From: Kalaharituber pfeilii
Taxonomy: Eukaryota > Ascomycota > Pezizomycetes > Pezizales > Pezizaceae
Assembly: GCA_015179045.1 (NCBI GenBank)
Contig: WHUZ01000060.1
Coordinates: 186,001-250,000, forward strand
DNA: 64,000 bases
Reading direction: 5' to 3'
Below the pieces are notes generated by a model. It ran no database searches, was not told where the DNA came from, and was given only the letters and a program-made list of their open reading frames with translations. Positions within the stretch are counted from its first letter, which is position 1, and each line of letters opens with the position of its first letter. This document shows, piece after piece, positions 46,695-60,015 of this stretch. A program made the position numbers and the translations under genes.

Positions 46695-46751
46695 CCTCGC
46701 CATAGCCCACAGGGCAGCACGCGAGTACTGATGTGAAAAAAAAAAAAAAAA
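46695..46751 (+). mobile_element. LINE-B tail copy with target duplication
   Basis: 57 bp: CCTCGCCATAGCCCACAGGG / CAGCACGCGAGTACTGATGTG plus poly(A). Flanked by ATTCCTAGAAAG (46683-46694) and ATTCCTCGAAAG (46752-46763), an 11/12 target duplication. Confidence 0.8.
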
Positions 46752-46769
46752 ATTCCTCGAAAGGTTTAG

Positions 46770-49014
46770 CAGGCTATTACTTCTGGTAAGCATAGCCCCC
46801 GGAAGCTATTCCTTGGTCTGGCCCAAAAGCATTTCAAACAAGCCCAAAACTCTTAGGCAACCGCGCGGCCGAGGGCCTCATGCAAGTATGCACATCCAAT
46901 CTAAACCTTGCTCCGAGGCTGATTATTACTTAAGATACCAATGCTGGAAGCCTAGAAAGCAAGCTCAGATTTGGGAAGCGGATTTGTGAATTCAGACAAA
47001 TGGCGTGCTATTCAAATCGCACTATTATGCTCTAGCTAAGTAGAGTAACTATGGACAGAAGGGACGGAAACTCAAAAACGTAAACCAGTCCACATAAGTA
47101 CTAGGCTTGTACTGCAGGAGATCTTTACACCGTCCATGCATCCATGACCAGTCTCCGGTTTCACGAGGCTGTCATAGCTAAATTCCCCGCATAAGAGCAA
47201 AGTAATGGCTATCGATAGTTACAGCCTTCTTGCACTCATGGATACTGTGGCTCCTCGAATCCAGTTCCTACAACCGCAAATTTTTTCTTTCTTATTTTTA
47301 ATGTCACATAACCCCGCTTGCAGCTGTTCGCCATGGCAGGGCGTACAATCGCAGATGCCGCCAGGCTTCAAGCCTTCTAACTTGAATTATCAGACGAACT
47401 GGTGTTGGTTCATAGAAATAAGCTTAAATTAATTGGACACACGTGTCTATGCAGCTTCAAATCGTCAACAATTGATGGCGGAGTAGCTATGAAGCCTGTA
47501 GCAGACCTCCACCGACTGAGCCCCAAGTAGAAAATGCTCCACCCGGCTCGGTCGATGGACATAAGGCTGTGCGCACTGTAGCACTCCTGCAAACAAACAA
47601 GCTTCTTGCCAATCGTCGCACCATGCGACACAAAACGCAGCCTTACCTCATTTTTAGGTTAGTATATCCATAGCTACCGTACTCATGTATCTCTAGCCTC
47701 CCCCCGTACAGCCGATATATAAGTTCAAAGGGGGGGGGGTGGGGGGAATATCCGTTGATTACTAGTTTAAGGTACAGAGGACAGCAAGTATAATTATAAT
47801 TAGCATGTCTACCCGTTCCGCACTAGCCCATCGCCAGTCGAAGGAGGCTATATTCCTGCCCTGCATCCTGCACGCGCATAGAACCCCTTACAGCGGCGCA
47901 CATTACTGCGGATCCAAAAACGAGACCTAACAAGGCGGCTTTCTAAGTCCACTTGCTCAGTATCGCGCTACTTCCCCTATCTTCGCGGCCACGCACCGCC
48001 GCAGAAGACTATATCTGCGCATGCCGAGTCACTACCAAGGCTAAGCCTCATACCACTTTCGTATACAATGAAGTGTAGGCGAGCGAACATTTTTGCCACG
48101 TTGGTAGTAAGTTATATCCATCCCATTAGGGTTTCAGTATGGGAGATGAGTTTAACAATTTTTATGCATGAGGGATCCATGTACATTCGCATGTGTCACT
48201 AGTCAATAGGGCGGGTGCTTGAACCCAGCACCCTGGAAGCATTGAATCAACTGTTCCTCTAGATCTCTGTATATCGTTTTACACCTATCGACCTGTTCCA
48301 AGGCTAATAGAGTTGGTTCTTAGTTGTAGGACATCTAGGACGTGACATGTACACCTAGGACTTATGTTAGCCTACGGTGGCCGGGTTACTACCGAATAGC
48401 CTAGATTTACATTCCCCGCAACATGCAACATTCTAGACCGACAAGAGGCTGGAGATGCATTAACATTTTGGCATGTGATAAAGACAAGTCCTTAGGTTGA
48501 AGCCTGTTGAGGTTGTTCCACTCACCTAGCTTGCAAGAAGATCAGATGAATAGCATGTGTACCTTAGGAGACGATGTGGCTTACTGTGAACTATATGCAG
48601 AACAACAGATGTTCTTGGAAAACTGAGTCAGTATGACACTTGTTGCCTTTATTCAGCCACTGTGACTCCAGTTGTTTCATAACCAAAAGAAGAGGACCGA
48701 GACCACGACTCCCTTGGATGAAATTTGCTGCGGTCACATTTCTGGCTCCAAGGAGAGTAAATACAATTTTGCCTAGGAATGTACATCGTTTTCAAAATTT
48801 GAGAAGCACATCAATACGCGTTGATATAATTCGCTGTGAGCATCTGCTGTATTGTAAATATATTCGTACGCTGCCGGAAGGCTGACCATAAGGCTTAGCG
48901 ACAACCTACAACTAGTAGTATATTGATAGCCTATTTAGTAAATAACACAATCATGTGTGGTAGGCTAAGATGTACACAAGTATACGGATAGGGCCAGAAA
49001 CACATTGCAAAACA
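46770..49014. other. Gap, no gene recognised
   Basis: One LINE-A tail (47279-47343) and a G-rich run at 47731-47747. The 81-codon frame at 48640-48885 has no recognisable features. Confidence 0.55.
47279..47343 (-). mobile_element. LINE-A tail copy with target duplication
   Basis: T-rich run, then AATGTCACATAACCCCGCTT / GCAGCTGTTCGCCATGGCAG. Flanked by TACAACCGCA (47269-47278) and TACAATCGCA (47344-47353), a 9/10 duplication. Confidence 0.75.
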
Positions 49015-49025
49015 ATGTTGGAGGC

Positions 49026-49098
49026 CTTTTTTTTTTTCTTTTTTTTTTTTTTTTTAAATATCATTACTCGGGTGCCGTCCTGGGGGCTATGGCGAGGT
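49026..49098 (-). mobile_element. LINE-B tail copy with perfect target duplication
   Basis: 73 bp: a T-rich run, then AAATATCATTACTCGGGTGC / CGTCCTGGGGGCTATGGCGA. ATGTTGGAGGC occurs on both sides (49015-49025 and 49099-49109), a perfect 11-bp duplication. Confidence 0.85.
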
Positions 49099-49149
49099 AT
49101 GTTGGAGGCTTGTTGTCCAATTAAATGTGAGGATAATAAGCCTTGACCA

Positions 49150-49328
49150 ACAAAGTCAGAGGGGGAAGGAGACAGGCTGGCGGAGGTTCTAGACTGTGCG
49201 GCAGAATAATCTCCTTTATTTTTCCTTCTATTCTATTCTAGTCCGTTACTTTTTATCCTACCCATCATGTACTTAAACTCTCGCCATAGCCTGATAGGCG
49301 GCATGCGAGTAATGAAATAAAAAAAAAA
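49150..49328 (+). mobile_element. LINE-B 3' fragment with target duplication
   Basis: About 180 bp: the last codons EGEGDRLAEVLDCAAE and TAA (49207-49209), a 3' UTR, the tail CGCCATAGCCTGATAGGCGG / CATGCGAGTAATGAAAT and poly(A). AAGCCTTGACCA occurs before (49138-49149) and after (49329-49340), a perfect 12-bp duplication if two A of the tail are counted. The coding end matches that of the 7.6-kb copy, which links tail B to an encoded LINE. Confidence 0.85.
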
Positions 49329-49340
49329 AAGCCTTGACCA

Positions 49341-52300
49341 GTTAATCTCCATCTCACAATGCGATACAACCTTTCGGTTTCTTACCATGTGAGCCTTGCA
49401 CATCCAAAGGAACAAATGGAGTACTAATTGGGCCATATTCAGACCGACGAAACCATGGCCTAGGTTTGAGACCTAAGCAACATGCCCCCGCATGGCTTCT
49501 CGAATGATGTTGCAGGAGCTATGTTTTGCATGATGGTGACATTTAAACTTCATTGGAATCGTTCCCTTAGTGCGATGTCCACCCCTGGCACTGCCAAAGC
49601 AGGCTGGAATCTCTACCTCTTACAATCTTCGCATTAGCCGTTGGTGGCGTTCGCATTTGGACGCATGATCGAACGTCGGCGTCGCATTTAGTGACTGGGA
49701 TGACAATGGTGGGGATTGTACGATCGGTGACTTGAGGATGTAAATCGGCTTGTTCTCATTTGGTATCTACAGATATATATACAGTATATACAACGTAATG
49801 TCTCATGATAACTGGTACCTTCAATTTGAACAGTAATATTTGTAATATATTCTCCGTGTGAATTATAGAGATTGCTATTACCGTTATTCATGGGCTTAGT
49901 ACTTGCGTGGATCATTCACCTCCACAATTTCCAAAGCCTCACAGCCGCAAATTCAAGCGCTGCAGGTATTCCTGTCCTATAACAATGCGTAACTCTCCTT
50001 TGTCTCGCCTCTAGAAGCACAATTCGGTTCAATGGCGATGTTTAGGTTTCGTGTGTGGGTACCGGTATTAGTAGTTGAAGCCTTATTCCTTATTATAGAG
50101 AAGATCCATCGTCTGAGAATATGAGATCCCCCGCTTTACACAAACCGTACTTGCTAGCGTGAATGTAAGGACAGATAAGTTGGCTCCAAGGGTCTCATTG
50201 GGTTTTGAGAATGAGGAAAAATGTTGGATTTAGCATTGTGATTGGCTAAGTGCTTCTCGACTAGTAGTCAAGTCTAGAGGTTCGTGACGGGGGAGGAGGG
50301 GAAGTGGCACCTTGTGGGGCATATGTTACTTTGAGTTTTAAACAGCCGCTGCAGTAAAAGTTGTGCGCACGCGATGAGCTCAAGCGCGGAGGAGCGGTGG
50401 CAGGCGCTGGGGAGGTTTGCAGTGGTTGGCCACTGCCCCGGAACTACCCTAGCTGGGGTTGTGGGGGGATCGTGGTCTCAGGTGATACAAGTGACCCCGC
50501 TTTTTGTATACACTAGAATATACTGATGATGTGGATGCAAAACAACCCTCAAGAATTCTCATATCTTGCGACTCCAGATTTTACAATTAATTTATGCATC
50601 TGTGTACACAGACAATTTTGGCGTGCTTGATTCATCACGCTGTTCTGGGTGACTGGAGAAAGGAAGGAACTTCTGACATAATTTCAGCTTCCGGAGATCC
50701 AAATAGCAAATCCATGGAAGTACGCATGGTGCATTTTGGACCTGAAATCGAAAAAAGAAAGCTATTGCATTGAGGCCACATTGTCGAATTTGCAGAGACA
50801 GGAAGTTAACAAGGGGTAGGCAGAATGGCTCGAGTTAACGTTATAGGATACTCATGGCATGCGGTTTCACAGTCCTGCCGTTTCATACTAGCTTATCCCA
50901 TGATCCAGGTTGCAAGTAATTGTGGTCACTGATGAGAACACCTGAGGGCAGGTTGAGGTCCGAAAAAGCAACCATCAAATAAGGGACTCAAGGGAAACCT
51001 GCGAAAAGTGCAAGAAGAAGAAATGCGAATAACAAATGGGAAAAACAAAGTAAAATGAAGATAGGAAAGCAGAATTGGAAGAGCTAGAACAGGAGAGTTA
51101 CGGAAGTCGGGAGGAGAAGAAAAGCGGAGGAGAAAATGGGGAATACCAAACCAGGACAGCTGCTGCGGTTCCCCAGCGATCGATATCGAAAACATCGAGC
51201 TGCAAGTGGCTAATTGAGAGTGATACAAAATTGCAGAAGGGATGACGGCATTGTATGCTGAACAACGTCATACCCGGAAAGAGCTGGAGGCCCCACCTTA
51301 TTTTCCGAAAATCTTTATGTTATTAATGTATGTAGGCACTAGTTCGCTGCAGTGATGCCGCTGCAAAAGGGAATAGGGATGACAACCAATCTGCGTCTCT
51401 ACCCCTCCCCACCCCCATGGAGTTCTGCCCCCTGTTAATCATCTTGTAGCTCGGCTGTTGCGAATACAAAACAGGCCAATGAAAACGGCGAGACTTCCCT
51501 AGCCACATTGTGCGACCTTTGACCGGCGCCCTATCAATTGACAGCGCAGCAGCACTATGACGCTAGATGCCATCTTTGAGGACCCTAACATAGGTATGGC
51601 TGTTTGGCTGAGTTGGCGTAATTCCTTAGATTTCAGCTAGCACTCATGTGAGCGAAGCTGCCGTATCCTAATGTACAGTGCGGGACGTTTCTGCTCGCAA
51701 TTGAGCTACGGTGCCTTCCCTGCATAGCTTCTTCCAGCTTGCCATAGCGTCACGACCCGGAGGAGCAGGAGGAGGGGTTTGATTATGGGCTGAGGGACGT
51801 CAAACCCGCCATTTTATACCATTACTCACTATTTTTTTTGCTTTATTTTTCTAAGTTGGATTCACCACTGTCTCACTGATGTTGCATCTCCCAACAAATC
51901 ACTTACCTGGCCACTGGTTGTGCGTTCCATGAGGCAAGAGCGAACTACTCTGGGCTAGCGATTGGCATCGGGTTATTATCAGTCTCGTCCGGAACAATTG
52001 GTAGGCATAGAAATACAAAGCGGGTAAAGCAGTTTTTTTGTCTTCCACTCGATGAATGAAATTGATAGGCTTTGAGACGTTAGTATTCATCTGTATTGCT
52101 CGCGAAACCTGCCAGCTCATGGTGACTCGCCCCACCGGCTGACCACATGTACAGAGAGGCTATACACTCATGTTGCGCTTCTTTTAAAATTGGCCAGCCA
52201 ATGAGATAAGCACAGGCTAGTGGGGAGCATTGGAGGTCAAGGTCTCGCCATTACAACCCCTGGGATGTTATTTTTCAATCAGCGCTTCGCAGCAGCCTGC

Positions 52301-53278
52301 GTGCAATTCATCTCTGCTGTTCTGTGACTTGAAGCACAGAGGACAGGACTTTCTGCGAGCTGCACTGCACTTGTTCAAAGAGATGCAACTACGGAACAGG
52401 CATCTCAAATAATAATGTAGCTGCAGACATTTACAGTAGTGCTGCATCGCTTGGGTGCACCAGGTAAATTCCACTTGGCTGGAAGCAGACTGCACCTGTG
52501 TAGGCCCGACCCCAAAACCCATAACCCCAAAGAAAACGAAATTACATATCAAAATGAGCAGCTAGATCCAGAAACGCCTAGTTATAGTTAGCCTGAGGTA
52601 CCATCAATAGTCATCGGATGATGAGGGGCGGGTCCCCCGTCCCGAGAACTTGAGCGGGCTGCTATGGCACCTGAATAATATTTAAGCAAATGTGCTCCAC
52701 TACTCCACCGGGTAGATCACACATGCTCAATTCACTGCCTTCGCCGCAACATAAAGTCTGGTTAAATTTTCGTGGACGCCCTCGAGATCGCTTCATATTC
52801 CGCGGAATTTCCTCTCACATATCTTCTTTGCTCACTGCAGTTTTTACCGCGCCACTTTCCGCGCACATCAAACGAGCGATAACTTTCGTGCGTACACATA
52901 AATAGCGAGACAGGTGTGCCTATTGTGCGAAGTTAACTTACAACATATTTACAAAAATATATAAAGTTATCGCCCCCTGGGAGACAATTAACGCAGCCCG
53001 CACCTATAGACACAAGGGCACAGCCGCGGAAATTACACATAACAAAGCCATATAAAAGGTTCGGGATTGCCATATAGAAAAATGGCTGCGGTAGCATTCC
53101 CGCCAAAAGGTCCACGAAGCAACGCGAAGAACTACGGTCGCCCTCTTCGGTCAGGCAGCCAGACCTGGGGCCCAGGAACTCAGCACATTTACAGCTCTCA
53201 TGGCCATATTTTGCCCACACCATACATGTGAGCATACTTGATTCATACATTTGAGCTTCACCTTTCTAACATTTTGGC
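49341..53278. other. Long gap, no gene recognised
   Basis: Nearly 4 kb with only short frames (for example minus 50926-51228 and minus 52933-53250), none with recognisable features. I see no repeats of note. Confidence 0.55.
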
Positions 53279-54502
53279 ATGGCTGCAGGCCAGCGCAAGC
53301 TGTCTTTTATCCTCCACAAACAAAACAGGACTACACATACTCCACCAATCATGGATATGTTACGCCAACTTGGTATGGGACCCCCAGAGAATTTGTACGT
53401 GAGCGCCCACTAACCTAGCAATATATATAGCAGTGGTCTTGATTCTCCTCCATCTACAGACGGAAGTGTTCAAGGAAGTCCAAGATCCTTCTCCCACAAC
53501 GCCATAATCACCTCCCCTAGCTTTGATTTAGTCCCGGAAGATGCAATTTCCGCTGTTTCGTCCCCAGGTGAGGAATTTCACGGATACTTTTCGGACCATG
53601 GGAGGGAGAGGCAAAGTTTTTCCATGGAAGCTGGAGCTAGTAATCATCATTCCGCTTCACAATATGCCATTAGTGGGGCCCAAAGCAATGCTTCCTCACT
53701 CTATACAGGAGCTACAAACAGGTCCCGGCAGGGATCAATTGCTGGCTTCTCTGTCCAGCAACACGGTCCTTCTGAGCAGCGTGTTCAACACAAGAGCGAG
53801 GAAACCCCTGTCTCCCCAACGCATCGTACTCGTCTTTCAAAGCAGCAACGAAATCAGCGCCGTGGAGGCAGTGCTGGTCAGCAGAAAATGGAGTTTTACA
53901 CAATCGCGGCTGACCTCCCTGAGGAAGTCCAGGATGACTCCGACGGCGAAGAGCCTACGATGCTCACTACCCTCAATGCAAGAATACAGCTTTCCATCTG
54001 CAAGGAGGTCGATGAAGTGCTCCGCAGCTGTTTGTTTTGGTGGCTCGTTACTTATAAATTTGAAATTGCCCGGAACCCTAGAGCCAGGGATATCGAGACT
54101 GCAGATGACAGGGACTACGAGGGTTTCTGCAGTGTCGTCAACGATCTCACTGCGAGGCGATCCGTGCCCAGGGAAGCTGTTCACCACGAGCGCATTGCAG
54201 AGCTTAACACCGTTCTTGCAGGGCCGTCGGAAATCCGGCACATGCTTGCCCATCCGGAACGCCACTTAAAGTCCGACTGGAGGATGCTCGGATTAATTGC
54301 TGCTGCGATCGAGGTCTGCAAAATTCTTCAGTACCGAAAGGGGCACCGTCAGTTGTTCAAACTTTATCAAACTACGGAAGCACGTATCATCGCCCTGAAG
54401 GCAGAGCGCCAACAGAAGTTGGAGTCAACAATGGCTGAGATGTCCATTTCTGGAACTAGCTCCCCTAAAGAAACCGAATGCACCAGCAAACGGTTGAAGT
54501 GA
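53279..54502 (+). CDS. Two-exon hypothetical protein with disordered N-terminus
   Basis: The ATG at 53279 begins MAAGQRKLSFILHKQNRTTH. Two intron models keep the frame: 53395-53430 (36 nt, with CACTAAC branch site, 395 residues) or 53373-53459 (87 nt). Exon 2 runs on without a stop through a Ser/Pro/Gly/His-rich disordered region (about residues 39-180). A folded C-terminal part follows, with a helical look: EEVQDDSDGEEPTMLTTLNA, LSICKEVDEVLRSCLFWWLV, HMLAHPERHLKSDWRMLGLI and a charged coiled-coil-like end (FKLYQTTEARIIALKAERQQ). I do not recognise the family. The intron, uninterrupted frame and ordered C-terminal half argue for a real gene. Confidence 0.75.
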
Positions 54503-55900
54503 TGAAACCCTCACGTCACCAATAGTCTCGTTTTTATGCATTCCAGGCGGATGATGTGTGAAATCATGTCTTTTCACCAGCCTCACCGTAATAGCATAAG
54601 AACGCCAACCCCTAATAATTCGCCTTTAGCAAGTAGCTACTGGCCTGTAGATATTATAAGATCAACGAGAGAAGAGAAAAGAAATCTACAAAAACCCGAC
54701 AACGATAATGACCTCTACAACGCTCGCTGAGACCACAACGCCGCCGCGAAACTGTGTGGTTGGTTCCTCTCGTTATTCTTTTGGGGGCGTTGACGAGCAG
54801 TCCTAATATGGCCACCAATAGACCCCATGACCCAGGGACTACGCCAACATACAATGCATCCTCTTGGTTTCCTCTTCCCTATACCCCTTGGAGAACTTAC
54901 AATGCACGCCCAGGGAACGATCAATTAAATCCACTCAAACGACAGGAGCCTGGCAAAAAGATGCTTGCGAAACTATTTGCCAGGATTTACCTATGACGAT
55001 AATGCGATCAACCCAGCGACAGGAACTGGGAGGGCAGAGGACTTTTGGAGAATACAGGTGGCGAGAGTCGATTCCCGTTTTCCCACTCGTACCCATCGTT
55101 TATCTCTTTTTACCCCTTCGCCAGTACATATTTACATTTTTTGATACCCTCCCTCACGCAGCGCAAGTACATATTATTTACAGTCAAATAATTTCTCTTC
55201 AAGTTTTTACCAATGTTTGGCGGTTTAACATAGCAGGCCGGAGACAGTCTACAAATCTACCTCTATACTATATATATACACATATCAGGCGGTTTCAGAG
55301 CAGACGGAGATCCAGTATATACCAGTTTGGAATACTTTGTGTGGAAAGGGCTGGGTACGAGAACACAGAAAGGGCGGCTTTCACATAGTTTAAGGTAGCC
55401 TCGCGTCTGCAGGAAATATTGGATGGCGGCGTACTGTCTACATGTCTGAACAATTATGGACGACGAGGTTTGTTTTTATCCTTTTACCTTCTGATCACGT
55501 TTAGCTCTTTGTGTTTTTGTTCTTTTTTTGTTTTTGTTTTTTGTTTTTTTTCAATATGGAGTTTTTTCCTTCCTTTTTTTCCTTTCAGTTCACAATGCTT
55601 CGCCTATCATTGGACCCGTTGACATGGGCTAAGGAATGAGGTTGAATGACTTCACCCGCCGACCTTATTGCAGCATCTTCCATTCGGGTTTTCCTTCTGT
55701 GCGCTTAACTTTGTTGCTTGTACTTGGGATTTGCTAGACTATATATATGTAAGGCGTATATGGTTGTATAAGTATGTATTTACTACATGATACGGTTTGG
55801 CAAATGGGCTTCAGCGGAGGAACAGTTATTACTATTTGTTTGCTCATTTTTACGTTCAGTTGTCTTCTGCTCATTTCGCTCTCTCCCTTTTTACCGCACT
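54503..55900. other. Gap, no gene recognised
   Basis: 3' flank of the orphan gene and T-rich DNA at 55500-55590. No coding region recognised. Confidence 0.55.
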
Positions 55901-55905
55901 CAGGG

Positions 55906-57178
55906 TCCATGGATCATTGATACATGGGCGCTGGGCTGATCTCGGGTCCAAAATGGACATCGGAGCTTGCAGAACTATGCACAGGAGATTTCAGGAGAGG
56001 GAATGAGGAGAAGGAGGAGGGGACGAGGAACTGGAAGGACTGGGGGGTGCAGTGGGCCCTGGAAGAGGGGGATGGATATGAAAGCGTTTTGGACCGCTGG
56101 CAGGGGCAGTGGTCAAGGTTCTCGGAGGAGGGCGAGGAGATCTCATGGGGAGGAGAGTGTGAGAAGGTGAAAGTGGAGTGCGCAGAGAGGCTAGGTAGAA
56201 AGGGGGGAGGGAGAGAAGAGTGGGAGACCTCGGTTGAGGAAGCCGGAAGAGGGAGAGCGGTTCTCTTCTCGGATGGTAGTAAGGTCGAGGACAGCAAGGT
56301 GGGGGCTGGGGTGTGGGGGAGATCAGCGGTGGTGGCGGAGGTAGTAGGGAGAACGGCGACGGTTTTTGACGGGGAGGTGAGGGGGGTGAGAAGTGCGCTG
56401 GAGAGTGTACCGGAGGAGGTACCGGTCCTGGTTTGCTTAGATTCTGAAGCTGCTGTCATGGCGATTCAGAAGGCAGGCAGGGAGGGAAAGGGAAAGACGG
56501 AGGATGTGAGAAGGGTGGTGAATGCAGTGGCGAGGAGAAAGAAGAAGGGGGGGGATGCGAAACTGTTGTGGGTAAAAGCTCATATCGGAATCGCAGGCAA
56601 CGAGAAGGCGGATGAGTGGGCAAAGAAGGGGACGGGGATGCAGGGTAAGGAGGTGGCCACTGGAAGTGGAGTGCGCCAGAGGGTGAAAGCGTGGAGGAAG
56701 GAGAGGAGAGAAGTGGAGGGCTTTGGAAAGGGGAAGGTTATGGAGTGGAATAGGACAGCGGTGTCCAACTTCACTGCCATGCGCCTGGAGAGAGGAAGGT
56801 GCGGGGTGTGGTTGAAGAGGATGGGAGTGGCGGAATCGGACAAGTGCAGCTGCGGGGAGGCCCAGACGGGGGCGCACCTAGCCTTCCAGTGCAGTCAGCA
56901 GAGGTTTCGCCCAGAAGGCTTTAGAGAATGGGGGGATATGGGGAAGAACTGGAAAAGGACAGCAGAGAATGGGGAGGAGTGGGATGAGTTGGAAAGGTTC
57001 TTCTCCGGGATCAGGTTCTAGGGCGCCGTGCGGTTTGCCGTCGGGGAAGTTTGCTTGCCGGGGTGCGAAAGTGTGGAGAAGAGGGGAGGGGGGAGAGGGG
57101 GGTTTGTTAAGCCTGTCTCCGGGCTTCGAGGGCTTGCCCAGGGACCCTGCCATGGCCACGTGCTACAAGCGGGGTTAT

Positions 57179-57213
<35 letters not shown>
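55906..57213 (+). mobile_element. LINE family A, 5'-truncated copy with RNase H
   Basis: The 365-codon frame 55924-57021 encodes the C-terminal part of a non-LTR retrotransposon ORF2. An RNase H domain has all four acidic positions visible: FSDGS (D117), FDGEVRGV (E151), VCLDSEAA (D173) and ANEKADEWA-type NEKADEW near residue 230. The C-terminal Cys/His motif RCGVWLKRM...CSCG...HLAFQC follows. The 3' UTR ends CCCTGCCATGGCCACGTGCT / ACAAGCGGGGTTATGTGATTT and A28, the parent of the LINE-A tails elsewhere. The frame is undamaged, so this is a young insertion, but the reverse transcriptase and endonuclease are missing. Weak ACCGC matches flank it. Base use is strongly purine-rich on this strand, unlike the neighbours. 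Confidence 0.85.
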
Positions 57214-57215
<2 letters not shown>

Positions 57216-59600
57216 GCTCCATTCGTCATTGCCTTTTGTTTGTGCTTCTTGCTTCCTCTTGGTCCCACTAGTACTGTCGAATATTTTTGATGCCCTGCAT
57301 GTCTACCTACACTGAGGGGAGGAGGACGACTACGAGATAAGATGGAGGGCAGTTATCTGCATTGATTTGCTTTCCTACCTGTCTGCTTCTATATTTGTCC
57401 TTTTTTTTTTTTTTTTTGTGACAACTAACGCCTTTGGTCCCTGCGCAATCTACCCCCACGCAATCGCCGTCAGCTCCGGTATGATAGCGCCTTAGCCGAG
57501 AGCCTCAACATTTGCCTTGCACCACTGGCGTCCTTCTGGATCAATGCCCTGTTCCTCGACTCAATTTTGCTTTTACGGCGTTTTTCTACTGTTTACAGGT
57601 CTTCCAGGAAGGAAAGGATAGGATACAAAAGTTTGCTGAAATTTAACCCAGCGCAAGATTCCCAACAATAGGAGGACACCGGTAAGGAATGGAGAGATTT
57701 AAGTGAACCCAGCATGACCGATGATGACTCTGTCCCTCAGTGCTGTTTTCCTGATTGCAAATGGGATATAGCGTTCCTTTTTCTTGCTCATCTATCAGTG
57801 ATTCAAACCATCAGGAATCGGATTCCGACATACCCCTCAGTTGCCAGAATATTCAACTTCATTGCAAGAAGGAGGGGAGTGACGCACGGACGAGAAAACA
57901 GGCCTTTGTGGCAGCAAGTAATGACCTACCCACGGGGAGTGTCCGATTTTTTCCGCGACCCACTCGATTCTGAAGATTTCTCGACTTTCTACTATTGATT
58001 TTAATCTTTTTTAATTTTTTGGTTTTTTTGGTTTCATTAATTTTTATTTTGTTTTTTTGCGTCCCCTATTTCCAGGCCTATTGATTGAGGGCGGATTTGT
58101 ATGGCGTACCTAAGCACTATCACCGGAGTGGAGAGCTTACAAGGAAAGAGCCAGCAGTCCCGACAACCCCACGGGGTAAAGCGCAGGATGCGGTATCATT
58201 CAGGATATATGGAGATGCATAAATACTTAGTACATATATATCCCATGCATGTAGGGAAAAATTCACGAAGGAAAAAGTGGAAAAGAAGGGATCAAAAGGA
58301 AAGCTTTAGAGAACAATCACAGAATGTGATCGAATAGATAAGGTTGAATCAAACGTATACTGACATTAAACGTATACAAGTATGTACAGAGTCGAGCTAT
58401 AACTGGTTATGAACATTTGAACACGTGACGGACGTCAAATTTGCTCAGTGCAGCGCGGATCTTTGTACGTCCTGTCAATATTGCCCTATTCTTTCCTGTC
58501 TGGGCAAGCACCCATTATCACCGGAATCAGGCGACTGCTTAATTGGGAAGTTTCTGAGGTCACCGATACCCATCGCCGCTCTTCATCACGATAACCACCC
58601 GGATATTGATTTTATTCGCGGACAATCCGGGCTCCTAATTTCGCACTTGAAACACCCTCACTTGCAAAGTCGCTGGCTATAGATAAGTGTGCTTGTTATG
58701 TTAGCGATGTCGGGTGGGGTAGCTCGCCGCCGCGATCGAGAAACTCGCCGCGAATCTGAACCTACGCAGGATAATACTGGATATTGCTCTGTTTTCCCCC
58801 TTGACACAGCGGCCAAAGAAATGGAAAGCAGACAGGGAAGAAAGCAGAATGTGACCCTTGAAAGGCATTTTTTCCCTCGTCCTTTTAATCCTCTACGATA
58901 GACAGGGCTTATGCACAGGAAATAGGGTGCGTTTTTTTTTTTTTTTTTTCTCCTCTTTGGGCACCTTTGGTGATACAAAACTGGTACTGGGAATAATGCC
59001 AGTGGATAAGGATGGCTGCCAGTCAATTAGAGGCGTGCGGGCCGTAGGAATCTATCTCCACCTAGTATGGTATAATTGTATCTTAGCAATTGTAGAAGCC
59101 TCAACACCCTATCAATAACCATAGGATATTCTCTTACTTGCCCCATCTTCTATCACGAATGCTGTGGCTTGTCTTGTTTGAAATGGCTTGCGTGTGTATA
59201 GCTAGAGCTCGTGTAAGATTGACCAATAAGATAGCTTGAGAAGACACTTGCATCCTTCAAAACTGCCCAGAATGGTGTTGCGAACAGAGCTAGAAACACT
59301 ACTGATACGCGGGGACGAGGAATGGAGGGGATGACGACGAGCAACAATGCGCAATTGCACGTCACTGAAATGCAAGGGACGATTTGCACGTTGTTATCCC
59401 GCGGGAAAAAATGGGCAGATGTGAGGTCATTACAGGCAAGGAAAACAAACAGCAGGAAGAGGGCAAATTTTCGGGGGCAGAGGTGGAGTGGGCGGGTTTG
59501 GAGAGGAGGGACAAGGAACGATATGAAGGATAAGGCAAACTTTTTCCAATTAGATGCCAGACCACAGATTTCGAATCCTACGTATTCACCTGTCGGAGTT
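57214..59600. other. Gap with possible but unproven gene
   Basis: Frames at 57714-57998 (MTDDDSVPQCCFPDCKWDIA...), 58425-58682 and 58689-58901 start with ATG or near it, but they share no family features and no splice model joins them convincingly. T-rich runs lie at 57403-57418, 58000-58060 and 58932-58950. Confidence 0.3.
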
Positions 59601-59978
59601 TAACTTGACCAGTTGAAATTTCCACATGAGTTCATTTGCGATTGCAGTATCGTACATTACGGTGATAGGCGCCGCAGCCGGCCATAATGCCTCCTCGCGC
59701 TTTCAACTTCCGAGCCAAGCTACAAGCTACCTCGTGCCGGCCATCTATGGTACCAGGTGCAAACGCAGCTTGCTGTTACCCCACATGCTTTGCTCCGCGC
59801 TCCTCCGCAGTTGTCATTAGTGAGTGCCTTCAAGGGTAGTCTGCATAGAACCCATCCGAAGAATCGTTCTCGATTTAACTAATACCAAAGGGGGTTGTCA
59901 CCTACATTGTAACAGTGGACAGGTGGGACTTCCAGTCTGAGCCTAAAGGTGGGTATTTTGGATTCCAAGTGCTGTCGT

Positions 59979-60015
<37 letters not shown>

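Noticed and set aside
48205..48262. tRNA-like sequence with a TTCAAGC loop
   Set aside because: No acceptor stem or anticodon arm could be formed.
52933..53250. 105-codon minus-strand frame with a Cys/His cluster
   Set aside because: The spacing does not fit a zinc knuckle, and it has no neighbours or family features.
53541..54269. Open frame of 242 codons on the plus strand
   Set aside because: Overlaps the orphan gene in another frame; composition is not protein-like and it has no upstream exon.
55914..56877. Minus-strand Ser/Pro/Leu-rich frames
   Set aside because: Shadows of the purine-rich LINE-A coding strand.
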